Shown here piece after piece: positions 38,115-46,592 of a stretch of 64,000 nt of DNA (the first letter of the stretch is position 1; every line of letters begins with the position of its first letter). Source of the DNA: Corallococcus sp. AS-1-6 (GTDB lineage Bacteria > Myxococcota > Myxococcia > Myxococcales > Myxococcaceae); contig NZ_JAIQDE010000010.1 in assembly GCF_020037015.1 (NCBI RefSeq), positions 62,001 to 126,000 on the forward strand, read 5' to 3'. The position numbers and the translations under genes were made by a program. The notes beneath the pieces were generated by a model. That model worked only from the letters and a program-made list of their open reading frames with translations, was not told the DNA's origin and did no database searches.

Positions 38115-38666
38115 CTAGAAGCTCGCGAGCCCGGGCGCCGGCAACTGGACGCGCACCGCCGTCCCTCCGTCCAGCCGCTCCAGCGCGAACTCACCGCCCA
38201 TGGAATCCACCAGCTCCCGGGCCCGGGCCAGCTTGCGCTGGGGGCTGCCCACCCGCAGGGGCGACAGCACCACCGAATGCGTCTCCCGCTCGGAGAGGCT
38301 CACGCCCGGCATCACCACCTGGAAGCGGGGGCCCTCGTCCCCGAAGTCGTCCGGCGGATCCACCACCACCCGCACGGCGGGGGCCTGTGGCGGGGCCATG
38401 TCCGCGGCGTGGGCGACCAGCAGCAGCAGGACCTGCTCCACGCGGCGCCCGCTGACCCGGGCCATCACCGGGTCCTCGGGGAGCTCCAGCGCCACCTCCA
38501 CGTCGTGCAGCCGGCGTGTCGCGCGGAGCAACTGCAGCACGTCGCGCACACACCGCGACACGTCCACCTGGAAGACTTCCGGAAGGTCCACGGGCTCGAG
38601 CCCCTGTCCACCAGGGAAGGCTCCCGCGCCCCCTGGCAACCCCACCACATCCAGCGCTGCGCTCAT
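38115..38666 (-). CDS. Orphan histidine-kinase-like ATPase-domain protein, degenerate, 183 aa
   Basis: It resembles the C-terminal part of a histidine kinase: a remnant of helices (DLPEVFQVDVSRCVRDVLQL), then EVALELPEDPVMARVSGRRV and VEQVLLLLVAHAADM where the N-box (normally LxNLLxNA) would be, and at the end LARARELVDSMGGEFALERL with TAVRVQLP as in HATPase_c domains. The N-box asparagine is replaced (VAHAAD), no G1 box DxGxG is visible, and there is no phospho-accepting histidine region, so ATP-dependent kinase activity is unlikely. The ATG at 38666 has GGGAG about 8 nt upstream. Function unknown; it stands alone, divergent from the PilZ gene. Confidence 0.6.
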   Translation of the reverse strand: MSAALDVVGLPGGAGAFPGGQGLEPVDLPEVFQVDVSRCVRDVLQLLRATRRLHDVEVALELPEDPVMARVSGRRVEQVLLLLVAHAADMAPPQAPAVRVVVDPPDDFGDEGPRFQVVMPGVSLSERETHSVVLSPLRVGSPQRKLARARELVDSMGGEFALERLDGGTAVRVQLPAPGLASF

Positions 38667-38947
38667 TCGCGGCTCCCTTCCCCTGCCCAGAAGCACCCGA
38701 CCTTAACGGCCACCCCTGACACGGTCCATTGCCCGTCAGCCCCGGGTCTCGCCCGCTTTTCCATGTGAAGGAGGGTTACAGCTCTGCGCCACTTTGCTGG
38801 TAAGAATGCGCACGCTGGGTCCGTATCACTCCTCGGAAAACCCTTATATCCACGGTCAATCACGACCCAGGGTGAGTCAGGGGGTCCGGCGGAAAAACAG
38901 CCCAGGCATATAAATTCGATTTGACTGTTACGGCCGAGATCTCCAAT
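38667..38947. other. 281-bp divergent region before the PilZ gene
   Basis: Unusually AT-rich for this window, especially 38835-38950 (CCCTTATATCC, GCATATAAATTCG). Two TATA-like -10 candidates are seen (38909-38914 is TATAAA), but no good -35. No gene is supported. Confidence 0.4.
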
Positions 38948-41212
38948 ATGTCCTCCCAGAATCCAGAGCCGTCAGCGTCTCCAGTGAATCAGGGAGGAAG
39001 TGTTGTGCTCGCAACATCGCCGACCACGAATGGTAGCGCTGCCCGCAAGAGGGGAGTCCTGACGATGGATGGAGGCTTCCCGGCGTCCTCGAAGTTCCGG
39101 CATGCGATCGAATTCGGCAGTGGCGACGCGCTGCACAACGTGATTCCCCTTCCCCCCGCTGAAGCCGCCCTGGATGACTCGGGTTACTCGCTGCACGGCA
39201 GCGGCCCCACGGCCATCACCTGCGCGGTGGGCCGGCCGGACGCGGTGCTGGGTGACGTGACGCGGCTGTCCCCGACGGTGGTGTGGGTGGCCCCGCGGCA
39301 GCCGCTGGCGGACACGACCGAGTCGCGCACCTTCCCCGTGTACCTGGCGTGCAACGGCGCCACGATTGGACCACTCAATGGCGCCTTCATCCGGACGGAC
39401 ATGGACGTCCCGAACGCGCCGGTGGGGCTGCAGTTGGTGGGCGTGACGCTGGAGCAGGGGCGGCAGATCCTGGGCTTCCTGGCGGACGCGCTGCGCCAGG
39501 GCGTGGCGGTGCCGGCGGCCTCCGCGCTGCCCGTGCAGGACATCATCACGGACCCGGAGCGGATCCGCTCCATCTTCACCGCCATCTGCGCGTCCGGGAA
39601 CAAGGGCGTGCTGCGCCGCCAGGGCCGGGTGGTGCGCATGGTGCTGGAGCGCTTCCACGCCTCTTCCGGGCAGTTGGAGTGGCGCACGGAGGAGTCCACC
39701 CCGGACTTCGGCGAGCCGGCGTACGACATTGACGTCATCGGCTACAACTCCGCCTACCGCCTGCGCGCGGAGACGGGCCGGACCGAGGGCGACCGCCTCT
39801 TCACCTCGCTGCCCGCGGAGCTGTTCCGCATCCGTCACCGCTGGCACCGCCGCGTCCCCGCCCCCGATGGCGTGCACGCCCGGTTCCACCACCCGCTCTG
39901 GCGGGAGCAGGGGCTGCTGCGCCGCGAGGTGCTGGACATCTCCTTCTCCGGCCTGTGCATGCGCTGCCAGCCGCAGGACCTGCTCTTCCCCGGCCTGCTG
40001 CCGCCCCTCATCGAACTGGAGCTGGGCGACGGCCAGCGCGTCAGCGTGCGCGGCGAGGTCCGCTACGTCAGCAGCCTGCGCGCGGACGGCACCGTGCTGT
40101 GCGGCCTGAGCGTGCTGCCCTACTCCTCCGACGAGGCGCGCTGGGTGCGCTTCGTGTCGCAGACGCTGTCCCCCGCCACCCGCACCAGCGAGGGCCTGGT
40201 GGATCAGCTCTGGGATCTGTTCAACCGCTCCGGCTTCTTCAGCCTGGGTGGCAGCACCCCGGCGGAGTTCGAGGAGCTGAAGCAGAACTTCGCGTCGCTC
40301 GCGAAGCGCGCCGCGGAGGTGCCGCAGTTGTTCTGCAACGCGGTGTGGCCGTCCGAGCGCGGCATTGAAGCGACGCTGTCCTTCACCAAGCCGTACCGCA
40401 ACGCGTGGCTGGGCCACCAGGTGGCGAAGCGGCCCGGCAAGCCGCCGGAGGGGTTGAAGGAGGCGGGCGCCATCATGCGCGACCTCTACCTGCGCACCTT
40501 CGAGCACCCGCAGAGCGACCCGGACTTCCACTGGGTGGTGGCCTACGTGGAGGCGCTCAACCCGTGGATCAACAAGGCGCACGTGAAGTACGCGCAGCGC
40601 CAGATGGAGGCCGGCTCTCCCCTGGCCTACACGCGGAAGATCCAGAAGATGAAGGCCTTCAGCAACGAGCTGACCGGCCGCGTGCACCCGTACACGGTGG
40701 GCCCCGCCACCGCGAGCGAGCTGAGCCTGCTGGCGGCGACCATCGCGCAGCAGTTCCCCGAGTGCTACGTGCAGTCGTTGGACCTCACCCGCGACCGGCT
40801 GGACATGGGTCCGGTGACGGCGAAGTGGAAGAGCTTCGGCATGGAGCGCGAGCGCACCGTCCTGGTCGCCCGCCGCGACGGCGTCCCCCACGCCGCCGCC
40901 GTGGTGGAGCTGGGCCAGTTGGGCGCGAACCTCTTCCGCCTGCTGGACAACACGCGCCTGTTCTCCCTGCTGGGAGACGGGACGCGCGCGTACTCGGCGC
41001 TCCTGGACGCGGCCCGCCGCTGGTACGCCGCGCGCAACCGCCCCTCCTTCCTCTACCTGCGCGAGGACGAGGGCGGCGACTACGTGCAGGAGTGCGGCCT
41101 GCACGACGGGCCGGATCCCTACCTGTGGATCATCTCCGCCAAGCTCGTCCCGGACTTCCTGGAGCACATCAGCGAACTCACCATCGGGCGCCGTGGTGCC
41201 CACTCCCGTTGA
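38948..41212 (+). CDS. PilZ-domain protein with large C-terminal (GNAT-like?) domain, 754 aa
   Basis: Multi-domain cytoplasmic protein. After a Ser/Asn-rich start and an N-terminal alpha/beta region (about 50-270), a PilZ-like segment (about 300-410) has RHRWHRRVPAPDGVHARF as the Arg-rich c-di-GMP-binding switch and EVLDISFSGLCMRC as the D-x-S-x-x-G element. A C-terminal half of about 340 residues follows; its last 150 (RERTVLVARRDGVPHAAAVVE and nearby) look like an acyltransferase fold to my eye, a weak inference. The start is uncertain: ATG 38948 has a poor ribosome site, a TTG at 38921 keeps the frame, and an ATG at 39065 has GGGGAG upstream. The diiron-oxidase gene starts 11 bp after its stop, so the two are co-transcribed. 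Confidence 0.7.
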   Translation: MSSQNPEPSASPVNQGGSVVLATSPTTNGSAARKRGVLTMDGGFPASSKFRHAIEFGSGDALHNVIPLPPAEAALDDSGYSLHGSGPTAITCAVGRPDAVLGDVTRLSPTVVWVAPRQPLADTTESRTFPVYLACNGATIGPLNGAFIRTDMDVPNAPVGLQLVGVTLEQGRQILGFLADALRQGVAVPAASALPVQDIITDPERIRSIFTAICASGNKGVLRRQGRVVRMVLERFHASSGQLEWRTEESTPDFGEPAYDIDVIGYNSAYRLRAETGRTEGDRLFTSLPAELFRIRHRWHRRVPAPDGVHARFHHPLWREQGLLRREVLDISFSGLCMRCQPQDLLFPGLLPPLIELELGDGQRVSVRGEVRYVSSLRADGTVLCGLSVLPYSSDEARWVRFVSQTLSPATRTSEGLVDQLWDLFNRSGFFSLGGSTPAEFEELKQNFASLAKRAAEVPQLFCNAVWPSERGIEATLSFTKPYRNAWLGHQVAKRPGKPPEGLKEAGAIMRDLYLRTFEHPQSDPDFHWVVAYVEALNPWINKAHVKYAQRQMEAGSPLAYTRKIQKMKAFSNELTGRVHPYTVGPATASELSLLAATIAQQFPECYVQSLDLTRDRLDMGPVTAKWKSFGMERERTVLVARRDGVPHAAAVVELGQLGANLFRLLDNTRLFSLLGDGTRAYSALLDAARRWYAARNRPSFLYLREDEGGDYVQECGLHDGPDPYLWIISAKLVPDFLEHISELTIGRRGAHSR

Positions 41213-41223
41213 GGATCCCCCCC

Positions 41224-41967
41224 ATGAACAAGCCCCTCGTCGAAGAGCAGTACCTCCCCCACGTCACCGACGTCCGCAACCTGCTGGCGACCGGCCCCCA
41301 CGTGACGACGCTGCTGGACCCCAACGTGGAGCCCGCCCTGCTGGAGGCCTTCCTCATCCAGTTGTGTGCCCTGGGCGTCTACATGACGGAGCCCGTGGAC
41401 GGGTGGATCCGCCGCGCCGGTGAGGCGTGCGTGAAGGCGGGGATGGTGGACGTGGGCGAGAAGCTGATCACCCACGCCAAGCACGAGGCCGGTCACCACC
41501 TGATGATGGTGGAGGACACGAAGAACCTGGTGGCGGGCTGGAACGCGCGCCGCTTCCCCAAGCTGGACGCGGAGGCCCTGATGGCGCAGGCCCCCACCCG
41601 GGCCATGCAGGAGTACCGGGAGATCCACGAGGAGACCATCGCGGGCCCCATGCCGGGCGGCCAGGTCGCCATCGAGTACGAGATTGAAAACCTGTCGGTG
41701 GTGTTCGCGCCCCGGCTCATCGAGCAGTGCAAGCGCGTGCTGGGCCCGGACGTGATGAACTCGCTGTCGTTCATCAAGGAGCACGTGGAGCTGGACGTGG
41801 GCCACACGGCGCTCAACGAGGTCATGCTCAACAAGCTGCTGGGCCAGAAGCCCGAGCACGCGGCGACCATCGCGAAGACGGGCGCCCGTGCCCTGGACAT
41901 CTACCTGCGCTTCTACGGCGACTGCATGGCGAAGGCGAAGCAGTTGCTCCAGTCCGCCGCCGCCTGA
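41224..41967 (+). CDS. Heme-oxygenase-like diiron oxidase (HDO) family protein, 247 aa
   Basis: An all-helical protein of the TenA/PqqC/heme-oxygenase-like superfamily. It has H187-x3-D191-x2-H194 (HVELDVGH), the metal-binding motif of HDO enzymes such as SznF, plus an earlier cluster THAKHEAGHHLMM (E88, H91/H92) and EYEIEN (around 151-155) that could supply the other ligands. Known HDOs catalyse desaturation, N-oxygenation or C-C cleavage in natural-product pathways; the substrate here is unknown. It is co-transcribed with the PilZ protein and faces an FAD hydroxylase gene (stops 7 bp apart). Confidence 0.7.
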   Translation: MNKPLVEEQYLPHVTDVRNLLATGPHVTTLLDPNVEPALLEAFLIQLCALGVYMTEPVDGWIRRAGEACVKAGMVDVGEKLITHAKHEAGHHLMMVEDTKNLVAGWNARRFPKLDAEALMAQAPTRAMQEYREIHEETIAGPMPGGQVAIEYEIENLSVVFAPRLIEQCKRVLGPDVMNSLSFIKEHVELDVGHTALNEVMLNKLLGQKPEHAATIAKTGARALDIYLRFYGDCMAKAKQLLQSAAA

Positions 41968-41974
41968 AGAAGCA

Positions 41975-43615
41975 TCAGGCCCCGAGCTGCGCCGCCCGCC
42001 GGGAGTTGCGGTTACCCCAGCGGGTGAGCGGGCGGATGGCCTGCTTCAGCGAAGCGTGGACCTGCGCGACGCCCGCGCTGTTCGTGGCCGCGTAGACGTA
42101 GCGGTCCGGGCGCAGGACGACCAGGTCCGAGCCGTGCTGGGCGAACCACTCGCCCAGCTTGCCCTCCAGGTCCACCACCTCGCCGGAGCGGCCCGCGCCG
42201 GAGCGCGCCGCCGGCGCCACGGACAGCCACACGCCGCCGATGTCCTCCGCCAGCGTCCTGGCGGCCTGCTGGACCTCCGCCGGCGCACCCGGCCGCGTCA
42301 GCACCGCGAAGCGCTGGCCGATGATGTCATCCAGCGGGCGCTCCCCTTCCTCGCCGTGCTCCACGCGCGGCTGCGGGAAGTAGGCGCCCTCCGCCGCCTG
42401 CTTGGACTTGCCGCGCTTGCCGCCGAAGAGGAACCCCTCCGCGTGGAAGAGGTTCGGCTTCATCTTGTACTCGCGGATGAAGGGGCCGGTGACGGGCATG
42501 CGGTACAGCAGCTTGATGAAGGCGTTGCGCGCGCGGGCCATGAACGGGCCGCCGGACGCCAGCATCGAGCCCAGCGAGTCCGACAGCCGCATCATCTCCG
42601 CGGCGTGCGGCCGGCGCTCCACCTCATAGGTGTCCAGCAGCGACGCGTCCGCCGCGCCGCCCAGCACGTGCGCCAGCTTCCAGGTGAGGTTCGCCGCGTC
42701 GCGCAGGCCGGAGCACAGGCCCTGGCCCAGGAACGGCGGCATCAGGTGCGCCGCGTCTCCGAGCAGGAACACCCGGCCCACGCGCCACTTCTCCGCCATG
42801 CGGCTGTGGTAGGCGTAGAGGTTGACGCTCTTCACCTTCACGGTGTCCGGGTCGATGAAGGGGGCGATGATGCTCCGCACGTACTCGGGCGTCTTCACCT
42901 GCTCCAGGTCCTGCCCCGGCTTGATGACCGTGTCGAAGCGCATCTCGTCGTGCGCGGTGCGCGTCACGATGCCCACGCGCTCCGGGCCGCAGGGGTAGTA
43001 GGTGAAGTCCGGCGCGGACGACTGCGTCTCCACGGAGATGGCCAGCGCGTGCTCCAGCGCCGTGGTGCCCTCCAGCTTCAGGCCCAGCCGGCGGCGGATG
43101 CCGCTCTTGGCGCCGTCGCACGCGAGCAGGTAGCGCGCGCGCACCGTCATGGTGCGGCCGGCGACGTTGTCCTTCACGCGCACGGACACGCCGTCGTCGT
43201 CCTGCATGAAGGATTCGACCTCGTGGCCGCGCCACATGGTGACGTGCGCGAAGCGCTCCAGGCCGCGGTGCAGCGAGGCCTCCAGCCGGGGCTGGTTGAA
43301 GAGCGCGCCGATGTAGTGGCCGTTGGGGCGCTCCACCTTGGTGAAGTCCACCTCGGCGAGCATCCGCATCTCGTCATCCACGTAGGTCATCTTCAGGCAC
43401 GGGTGGAAGCCCGGCCCCAGCTCGCCCGTGAGACCCGCGGCCTGGAAGATGCGCTGCGCTTCGTCGTCCGCGTTGATGGCGCGGGACTGGGTGTGCGCGG
43501 TGGTCTCCTTCTCGATGACCACGGTGCGCAGGCCGTACTGGCCAAGCAGGTTGGCCGCCATGGCACCCACCGGGCCGCTTCCGACGACGATCACATCAAC
43601 AGATTCCGGAGCCAT
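41975..43615 (-). CDS. FAD-dependent aromatic hydroxylase (MhpA/PheA type), 546 aa
   Basis: Class A flavoprotein monooxygenase. It has the FAD fold VDVIVVGSGPVGAMAANLLG (GxGxxG at 12-17), the DG motif LLACDGAKSGIRRRLG (about 163-178), and the GD motif VFLLGDAAHLMPPFLGQGL (286-290 is GDAAH). The C-terminal thioredoxin-like domain is present, as in phenol- and 3-hydroxyphenylpropionate-type hydroxylases and polyketide-tailoring hydroxylases. The ATG at 43615 has GGGAGGG 5 nt upstream. The leader holds a perfect 8-bp dyad (43665-43688). It should use NAD(P)H and O2 to hydroxylate an aromatic or polyketide substrate; which one is not known. Confidence 0.88.
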   Translation of the reverse strand: MAPESVDVIVVGSGPVGAMAANLLGQYGLRTVVIEKETTAHTQSRAINADDEAQRIFQAAGLTGELGPGFHPCLKMTYVDDEMRMLAEVDFTKVERPNGHYIGALFNQPRLEASLHRGLERFAHVTMWRGHEVESFMQDDDGVSVRVKDNVAGRTMTVRARYLLACDGAKSGIRRRLGLKLEGTTALEHALAISVETQSSAPDFTYYPCGPERVGIVTRTAHDEMRFDTVIKPGQDLEQVKTPEYVRSIIAPFIDPDTVKVKSVNLYAYHSRMAEKWRVGRVFLLGDAAHLMPPFLGQGLCSGLRDAANLTWKLAHVLGGAADASLLDTYEVERRPHAAEMMRLSDSLGSMLASGGPFMARARNAFIKLLYRMPVTGPFIREYKMKPNLFHAEGFLFGGKRGKSKQAAEGAYFPQPRVEHGEEGERPLDDIIGQRFAVLTRPGAPAEVQQAARTLAEDIGGVWLSVAPAARSGAGRSGEVVDLEGKLGEWFAQHGSDLVVLRPDRYVYAATNSAGVAQVHASLKQAIRPLTRWGNRNSRRAAQLGA

Positions 43616-44058
43616 TACTCCCTCCCGTTGTGTGCCAGCTATCCGCGTTGAACCGAGCGACCGGACGACCGAAGCCCCCCTCGGTCGTAAGTAATAATAC
43701 CTATAAACTCCGGCAACCCCACTCTGGATACGCTGTTTCAGCGCGTTCCGGGTTGCCCGCCCCCGAGTCAGAAACACCCGGCCGGCGTCACTCCGACTGC
43801 CTGATAATCAAACGCACCCCTTCAGAAACCTTGCGGCGGCGGATCATCCCGTGGCTCGGATGTCTGCCTTTCGTGCAGTGTTTTCCTGCAAGGCTTCAAA
43901 GTTTCGTGGCGGCGGCAGGAAATGAAGGGTTTGTTGGGATCCCCCGCACTGCGGATGTGTGCGGATGGCCCTGGAAGGCGCCCCTTGTACGTCGCGCGGG
44001 ACTGCGGGACAGTGCGGGAGTTGTCTCCCCCCTGAGCCCCTTGGAGCGCCCAGCGATT
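43616..44058. other. 443-bp divergent regulatory region (FAD hydroxylase / methyltransferase)
   Basis: No gene is supported; a frame open on the plus strand into the methyltransferase lacks coding character. It contains the dyad ACGACCGA (43665-43672) / TCGGTCGT (43681-43688) and next to it the AT-rich stretch 43689-43707 (GTAATAATACCTATAAACT), the likely promoter of the hydroxylase on the minus strand. A second AT-richer patch is at 43800-43835. Short repeats of ACTGCGG/AGTGCGGG type lie near 43953-44022. Confidence 0.5.
43665..43688. promoter_or_regulatory. Perfect 8-bp-arm dyad upstream of the FAD hydroxylase
   Basis: ACGACCGA-N8-TCGGTCGT, adjacent to the AT-rich promoter patch. It fits a dimeric repressor site or a leader hairpin. 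Confidence 0.5.
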
Positions 44059-44853
44059 ATGCCCAGACTGCAACTTTTTGAATTGGAGGATCAGCCCTGG
44101 TTCCCGAAGGTGCTGCGCCGGGGGGTGACGGACTTCCTCGCGTACGTGTGGAGCCTGTCGGATGACCGCTATTCGGAGTTCGTGAAGCGGCTCAAGGGCG
44201 CGATGGCGGCGATGGGCGAGACGCAGTTGCTGGACATGGCGTCCGGCAGCGCGGGGCCGGTGCCGAAGCTGCTGGAGATGCTGGAGACGCAGGAGGGCTA
44301 CCAGGCGACGGCGCTGCTGACGGACCTGTACCCGGAGGTCTCCGCGTTCGAGAAGGCGAAGGCGGCGAACCCCGGCCGCATCGACTATGTGACGACGCCG
44401 GTGGACGCGACGGCGGTGCCCGCGACGTACAAGGGCTTCCGCATCATGTGCAATTCGTTCCACCACCTGCCGCCGGACATGGCGCGCAAGGTGCTGGCGG
44501 ACGCCGTGGCCCAACGCCGGGGCATCGCCATCATGGAACTGGTGGAGCGGCGCGGGCCGGCCATCGCGATGACGGCGGCGGCGCTGATCAACGTGCCGCT
44601 GACGACGCCGTTCATCCGCCCCGTGCGCGCGGACAGGCTCGCCCTCACCTACCTCATGCCGCTCATCCCCATCGCGGCGGCGTTCGACGGCGTGGTGTCC
44701 TGTCTGCGCACGTACTCCGTGGAGGAGATGCGCGAACTCACGCACGGCCTGAGCGACGACTACGTCTGGGACATCGACCGGCTCACCAACCCGGGGAACC
44801 CCTTCGGCCTGATGATGCTCATTGGCCGACCCGCCACCCCCTCGAAAGCCTGA
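44059..44853 (+). CDS. Class I SAM-dependent methyltransferase-like protein, 264 aa
   Basis: Rossmann-type methyltransferase fold. Motif I is MGETQLLDMASGSAGPVPKL (a variant with Ser/Ala for the usual Gly run), motif II is ALLTDLYPEV, and a later FRIMCNSFHHLPPDMARKVL matches the motif IV/V region. Residues about 180-220 are hydrophobic (MTAAALINVPLTTPF and LMPLIPIAAAF), which could bind a lipophilic substrate or membrane. GGAG lies 12 nt before the ATG at 44059, rather far. Followed by a terminator-like hairpin. Probably O- or C-methylation of a small molecule made by the neighbouring oxidases (inference). Confidence 0.72.
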   Translation: MPRLQLFELEDQPWFPKVLRRGVTDFLAYVWSLSDDRYSEFVKRLKGAMAAMGETQLLDMASGSAGPVPKLLEMLETQEGYQATALLTDLYPEVSAFEKAKAANPGRIDYVTTPVDATAVPATYKGFRIMCNSFHHLPPDMARKVLADAVAQRRGIAIMELVERRGPAIAMTAAALINVPLTTPFIRPVRADRLALTYLMPLIPIAAAFDGVVSCLRTYSVEEMRELTHGLSDDYVWDIDRLTNPGNPFGLMMLIGRPATPSKA

Positions 44854-44877
44854 GTGGGCTGTCAGCAGGAGGTCACT

Positions 44878-44903
44878 GACGCCCCGGGCCGACGCGGGGC
44901 GTC
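44878..44903 (+). terminator. Hairpin after the methyltransferase gene
   Basis: GACGCCCC (44878-44885) / GGGGCGTC (44896-44903), perfect 8-bp stem with a 10-nt loop, 24 bp past the stop; followed by GTGATTTCC. Confidence 0.55.
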
Positions 44904-44960
44904 GTGATTTCCAGGTTTGAAGTGGGTTCAATGGCCGCTCCTTCAACGAGGAGCAGGCTC

Positions 44961-45161
44961 ATGGAATGGCTTGAATTCAAGCGCTGGTCTCCCGAAGTCC
45001 AGCACGCGCTGGCACTGCAGGCGGCCCGGTTGGGCCAGACAGCGATGCACGCCGAGCCGCCGCGGCCGTCCGCGACGATGGTCGCCGCGCACCGCCTGTG
45101 CACGCTGCTGCGCCAGTATCCGCGCAGCAACCCCTGGGGGCACCCCGCGTCGGAGTGCTGA
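44961..45161 (+). CDS. Small hypothetical protein, 66 aa
   Basis: Starts MEWLEFKRWSPEVQHALALQ, then a helical, Ala/Arg-rich body. I do not recognise it. The ATG is supported by GAGGAG 8 nt upstream; the frame extends further 5' but without a ribosome site. It sits between the methyltransferase and the convergent P450. Confidence 0.5.
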   Translation: MEWLEFKRWSPEVQHALALQAARLGQTAMHAEPPRPSATMVAAHRLCTLLRQYPRSNPWGHPASEC

Positions 45162-45180
45162 GCCGCGGATGAAGCACCCG

Positions 45181-45205
45181 GCCCGTCCGTGGGGGCACCA
45201 CGGGC
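45181..45205. terminator. Hairpin between the small gene and the P450 gene
   Basis: GCCCGT (45181-45186) / ACGGGC (45200-45205) with GTG/CAC pairing inside, in the 69 bp between convergent stops. Confidence 0.4.
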
Positions 45206-45230
45206 GGGGCGGGAGCCGGGCGGGCGGCGT

Positions 45231-46556
45231 TCAGGTCCCGGCGGGGGTCCAGTTCACGCGCAGGTGCTGGATGGTGCGGATGGTCAGCGACTGCGTGTGG
45301 CCGAAGTCCGGGTTCTCCTCCAGCTTCAGGTCCGGGAGCTGATCCAGCAGCAGGTTGGTGGCGATGAGCGCCTCCAGCCGCGCGAGCGGCGCCCCGATGC
45401 AGAAGTGGATGCCCCGGCCGAAGCCCAGGTGCGTCGGGTGGTGCCGGGAGATGTCGAAGTGGTCGCCGTCCGCGAGCAGCGCGGCGTCACGGCTGCCGGA
45501 CGCGTAGAGCAGGAGCAGCCGCGAGCCCTTGGGCAGCGCGACGCCCGCGAGCTCCACGTCCTCCAGGGTGGTGCGGATCATCCCGTGCGCCACGGAGTCG
45601 AAGCGCAGCGTCTCCTCGATGAGGTGCGGCACCAGCGAGCGGTCCTCGCGCAGCCGCTGCCAGAGGCCGGGCTGGAGCAGGGCCTGCTTCCAGCACTGGG
45701 CGAGCAGCGCGGTGGTCGTTTCGTGGCCCGCCGCCAGCATGCTCCCGGCGATGGCGATGATCAGCTCCGGCAGCGTGAGCGCTTCGCCGTCCGCGTCGGT
45801 GGTGACCAGGTAGCTGATCAGGTCGTCGCGCGGTTCGTCCGTGCGGTCGCGGATGAGGCGGGCGACGTAGTGCTGGAAGGTGACCCAGCTCCGGGCGAGC
45901 GGCGGCTGCTCCTCCGCGGGGACGCGGGTGAAGATCATCCGGAAGAAGTCGTCACACCAGCGCTTGATGTCCGCCATGTCCTCCTGGGGCACGCCCGCCA
46001 TGCCCAGGATGACCCGCACGGGCAGCGGGTACGCGAACTCCGTCACCAGGTCCGCGTGTCCCTTGCGCGCGAAGGCCTGGATGAGCTCCTCGGAGACGGC
46101 GCGGATGGGGGCTTCCTGCGCGGAGATGCGCTGGGCGGAGAAGCCGCGCCCCAGCAGCTTGCGCAGCCGGGTGTGCGCGGGCGGATCCGAGTTGATCAGG
46201 CTGTCCGCCAGGGGATAGCCCTCGGCGAGCACCGCGAGCGTCGCCGGGGACAGCACGGAGCCCATGTTGCCCAGGTCCGCCGACGAGTAGCGCGCCGGAT
46301 CCTTCAGCACGTGGCAGATGTCCTCGTAACGGCTCACCAGCCACATCCCCAGCATGGGGTTGTAGCTGACGGGCGCGTCCCGCCTCAGTTGCGCGTAGAA
46401 CGGATGTGGGTCCTCGACGTGCGGCCCCGCGAACGGGTTGTACTGGGCGCCCAGATGGGGGCACTTCATCGCGCCAGCGGCGTTGCCGGCGTGCGTGTCG
46501 ATGTGGATCGCCTCGGACTGCCCTTCCACCTTCACTGCTTCCACTGCGGTACTCAC
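45231..46556 (-). CDS. Cytochrome P450, 441 aa
   Basis: Soluble bacterial P450 (CYP107/CYP102-like class by eye). The I-helix oxygen-binding motif is AGHETT (276-281), the K-helix ExxR is E315-x-x-R318, and the heme-ligand loop is HLGFGRGIHFCIG with Cys386. The acidic His/Asp-rich N-terminus has no membrane anchor. The GTG at 46556 is chosen: AGGAAG lies 6 nt upstream, and 46593-46598 reads TATAAT on this strand. No ferredoxin gene is adjacent. Natural-product tailoring is the most common role for such P450s in myxobacteria; the substrate is unknown. Confidence 0.93.
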   Translation of the reverse strand: MSTAVEAVKVEGQSEAIHIDTHAGNAAGAMKCPHLGAQYNPFAGPHVEDPHPFYAQLRRDAPVSYNPMLGMWLVSRYEDICHVLKDPARYSSADLGNMGSVLSPATLAVLAEGYPLADSLINSDPPAHTRLRKLLGRGFSAQRISAQEAPIRAVSEELIQAFARKGHADLVTEFAYPLPVRVILGMAGVPQEDMADIKRWCDDFFRMIFTRVPAEEQPPLARSWVTFQHYVARLIRDRTDEPRDDLISYLVTTDADGEALTLPELIIAIAGSMLAAGHETTTALLAQCWKQALLQPGLWQRLREDRSLVPHLIEETLRFDSVAHGMIRTTLEDVELAGVALPKGSRLLLLYASGSRDAALLADGDHFDISRHHPTHLGFGRGIHFCIGAPLARLEALIATNLLLDQLPDLKLEENPDFGHTQSLTIRTIQHLRVNWTPAGT

Positions 46557-46592
46557 CGTGAGCTTCCTCTCAGGATCCCCCCACAACGGAAT

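Noticed and set aside
38972-41203. 743-codon minus-strand frame opposite the PilZ gene
   Set aside because: Low-complexity His/Arg/Gln/Val composition; the plus strand carries domains and leads into the co-directional oxidase gene.
43630-44058. N-terminal extension of the methyltransferase by 143 codons
   Set aside because: The upstream in-frame sequence has no coding character, includes the regulatory dyad, and homology starts at the ATG at 44059.
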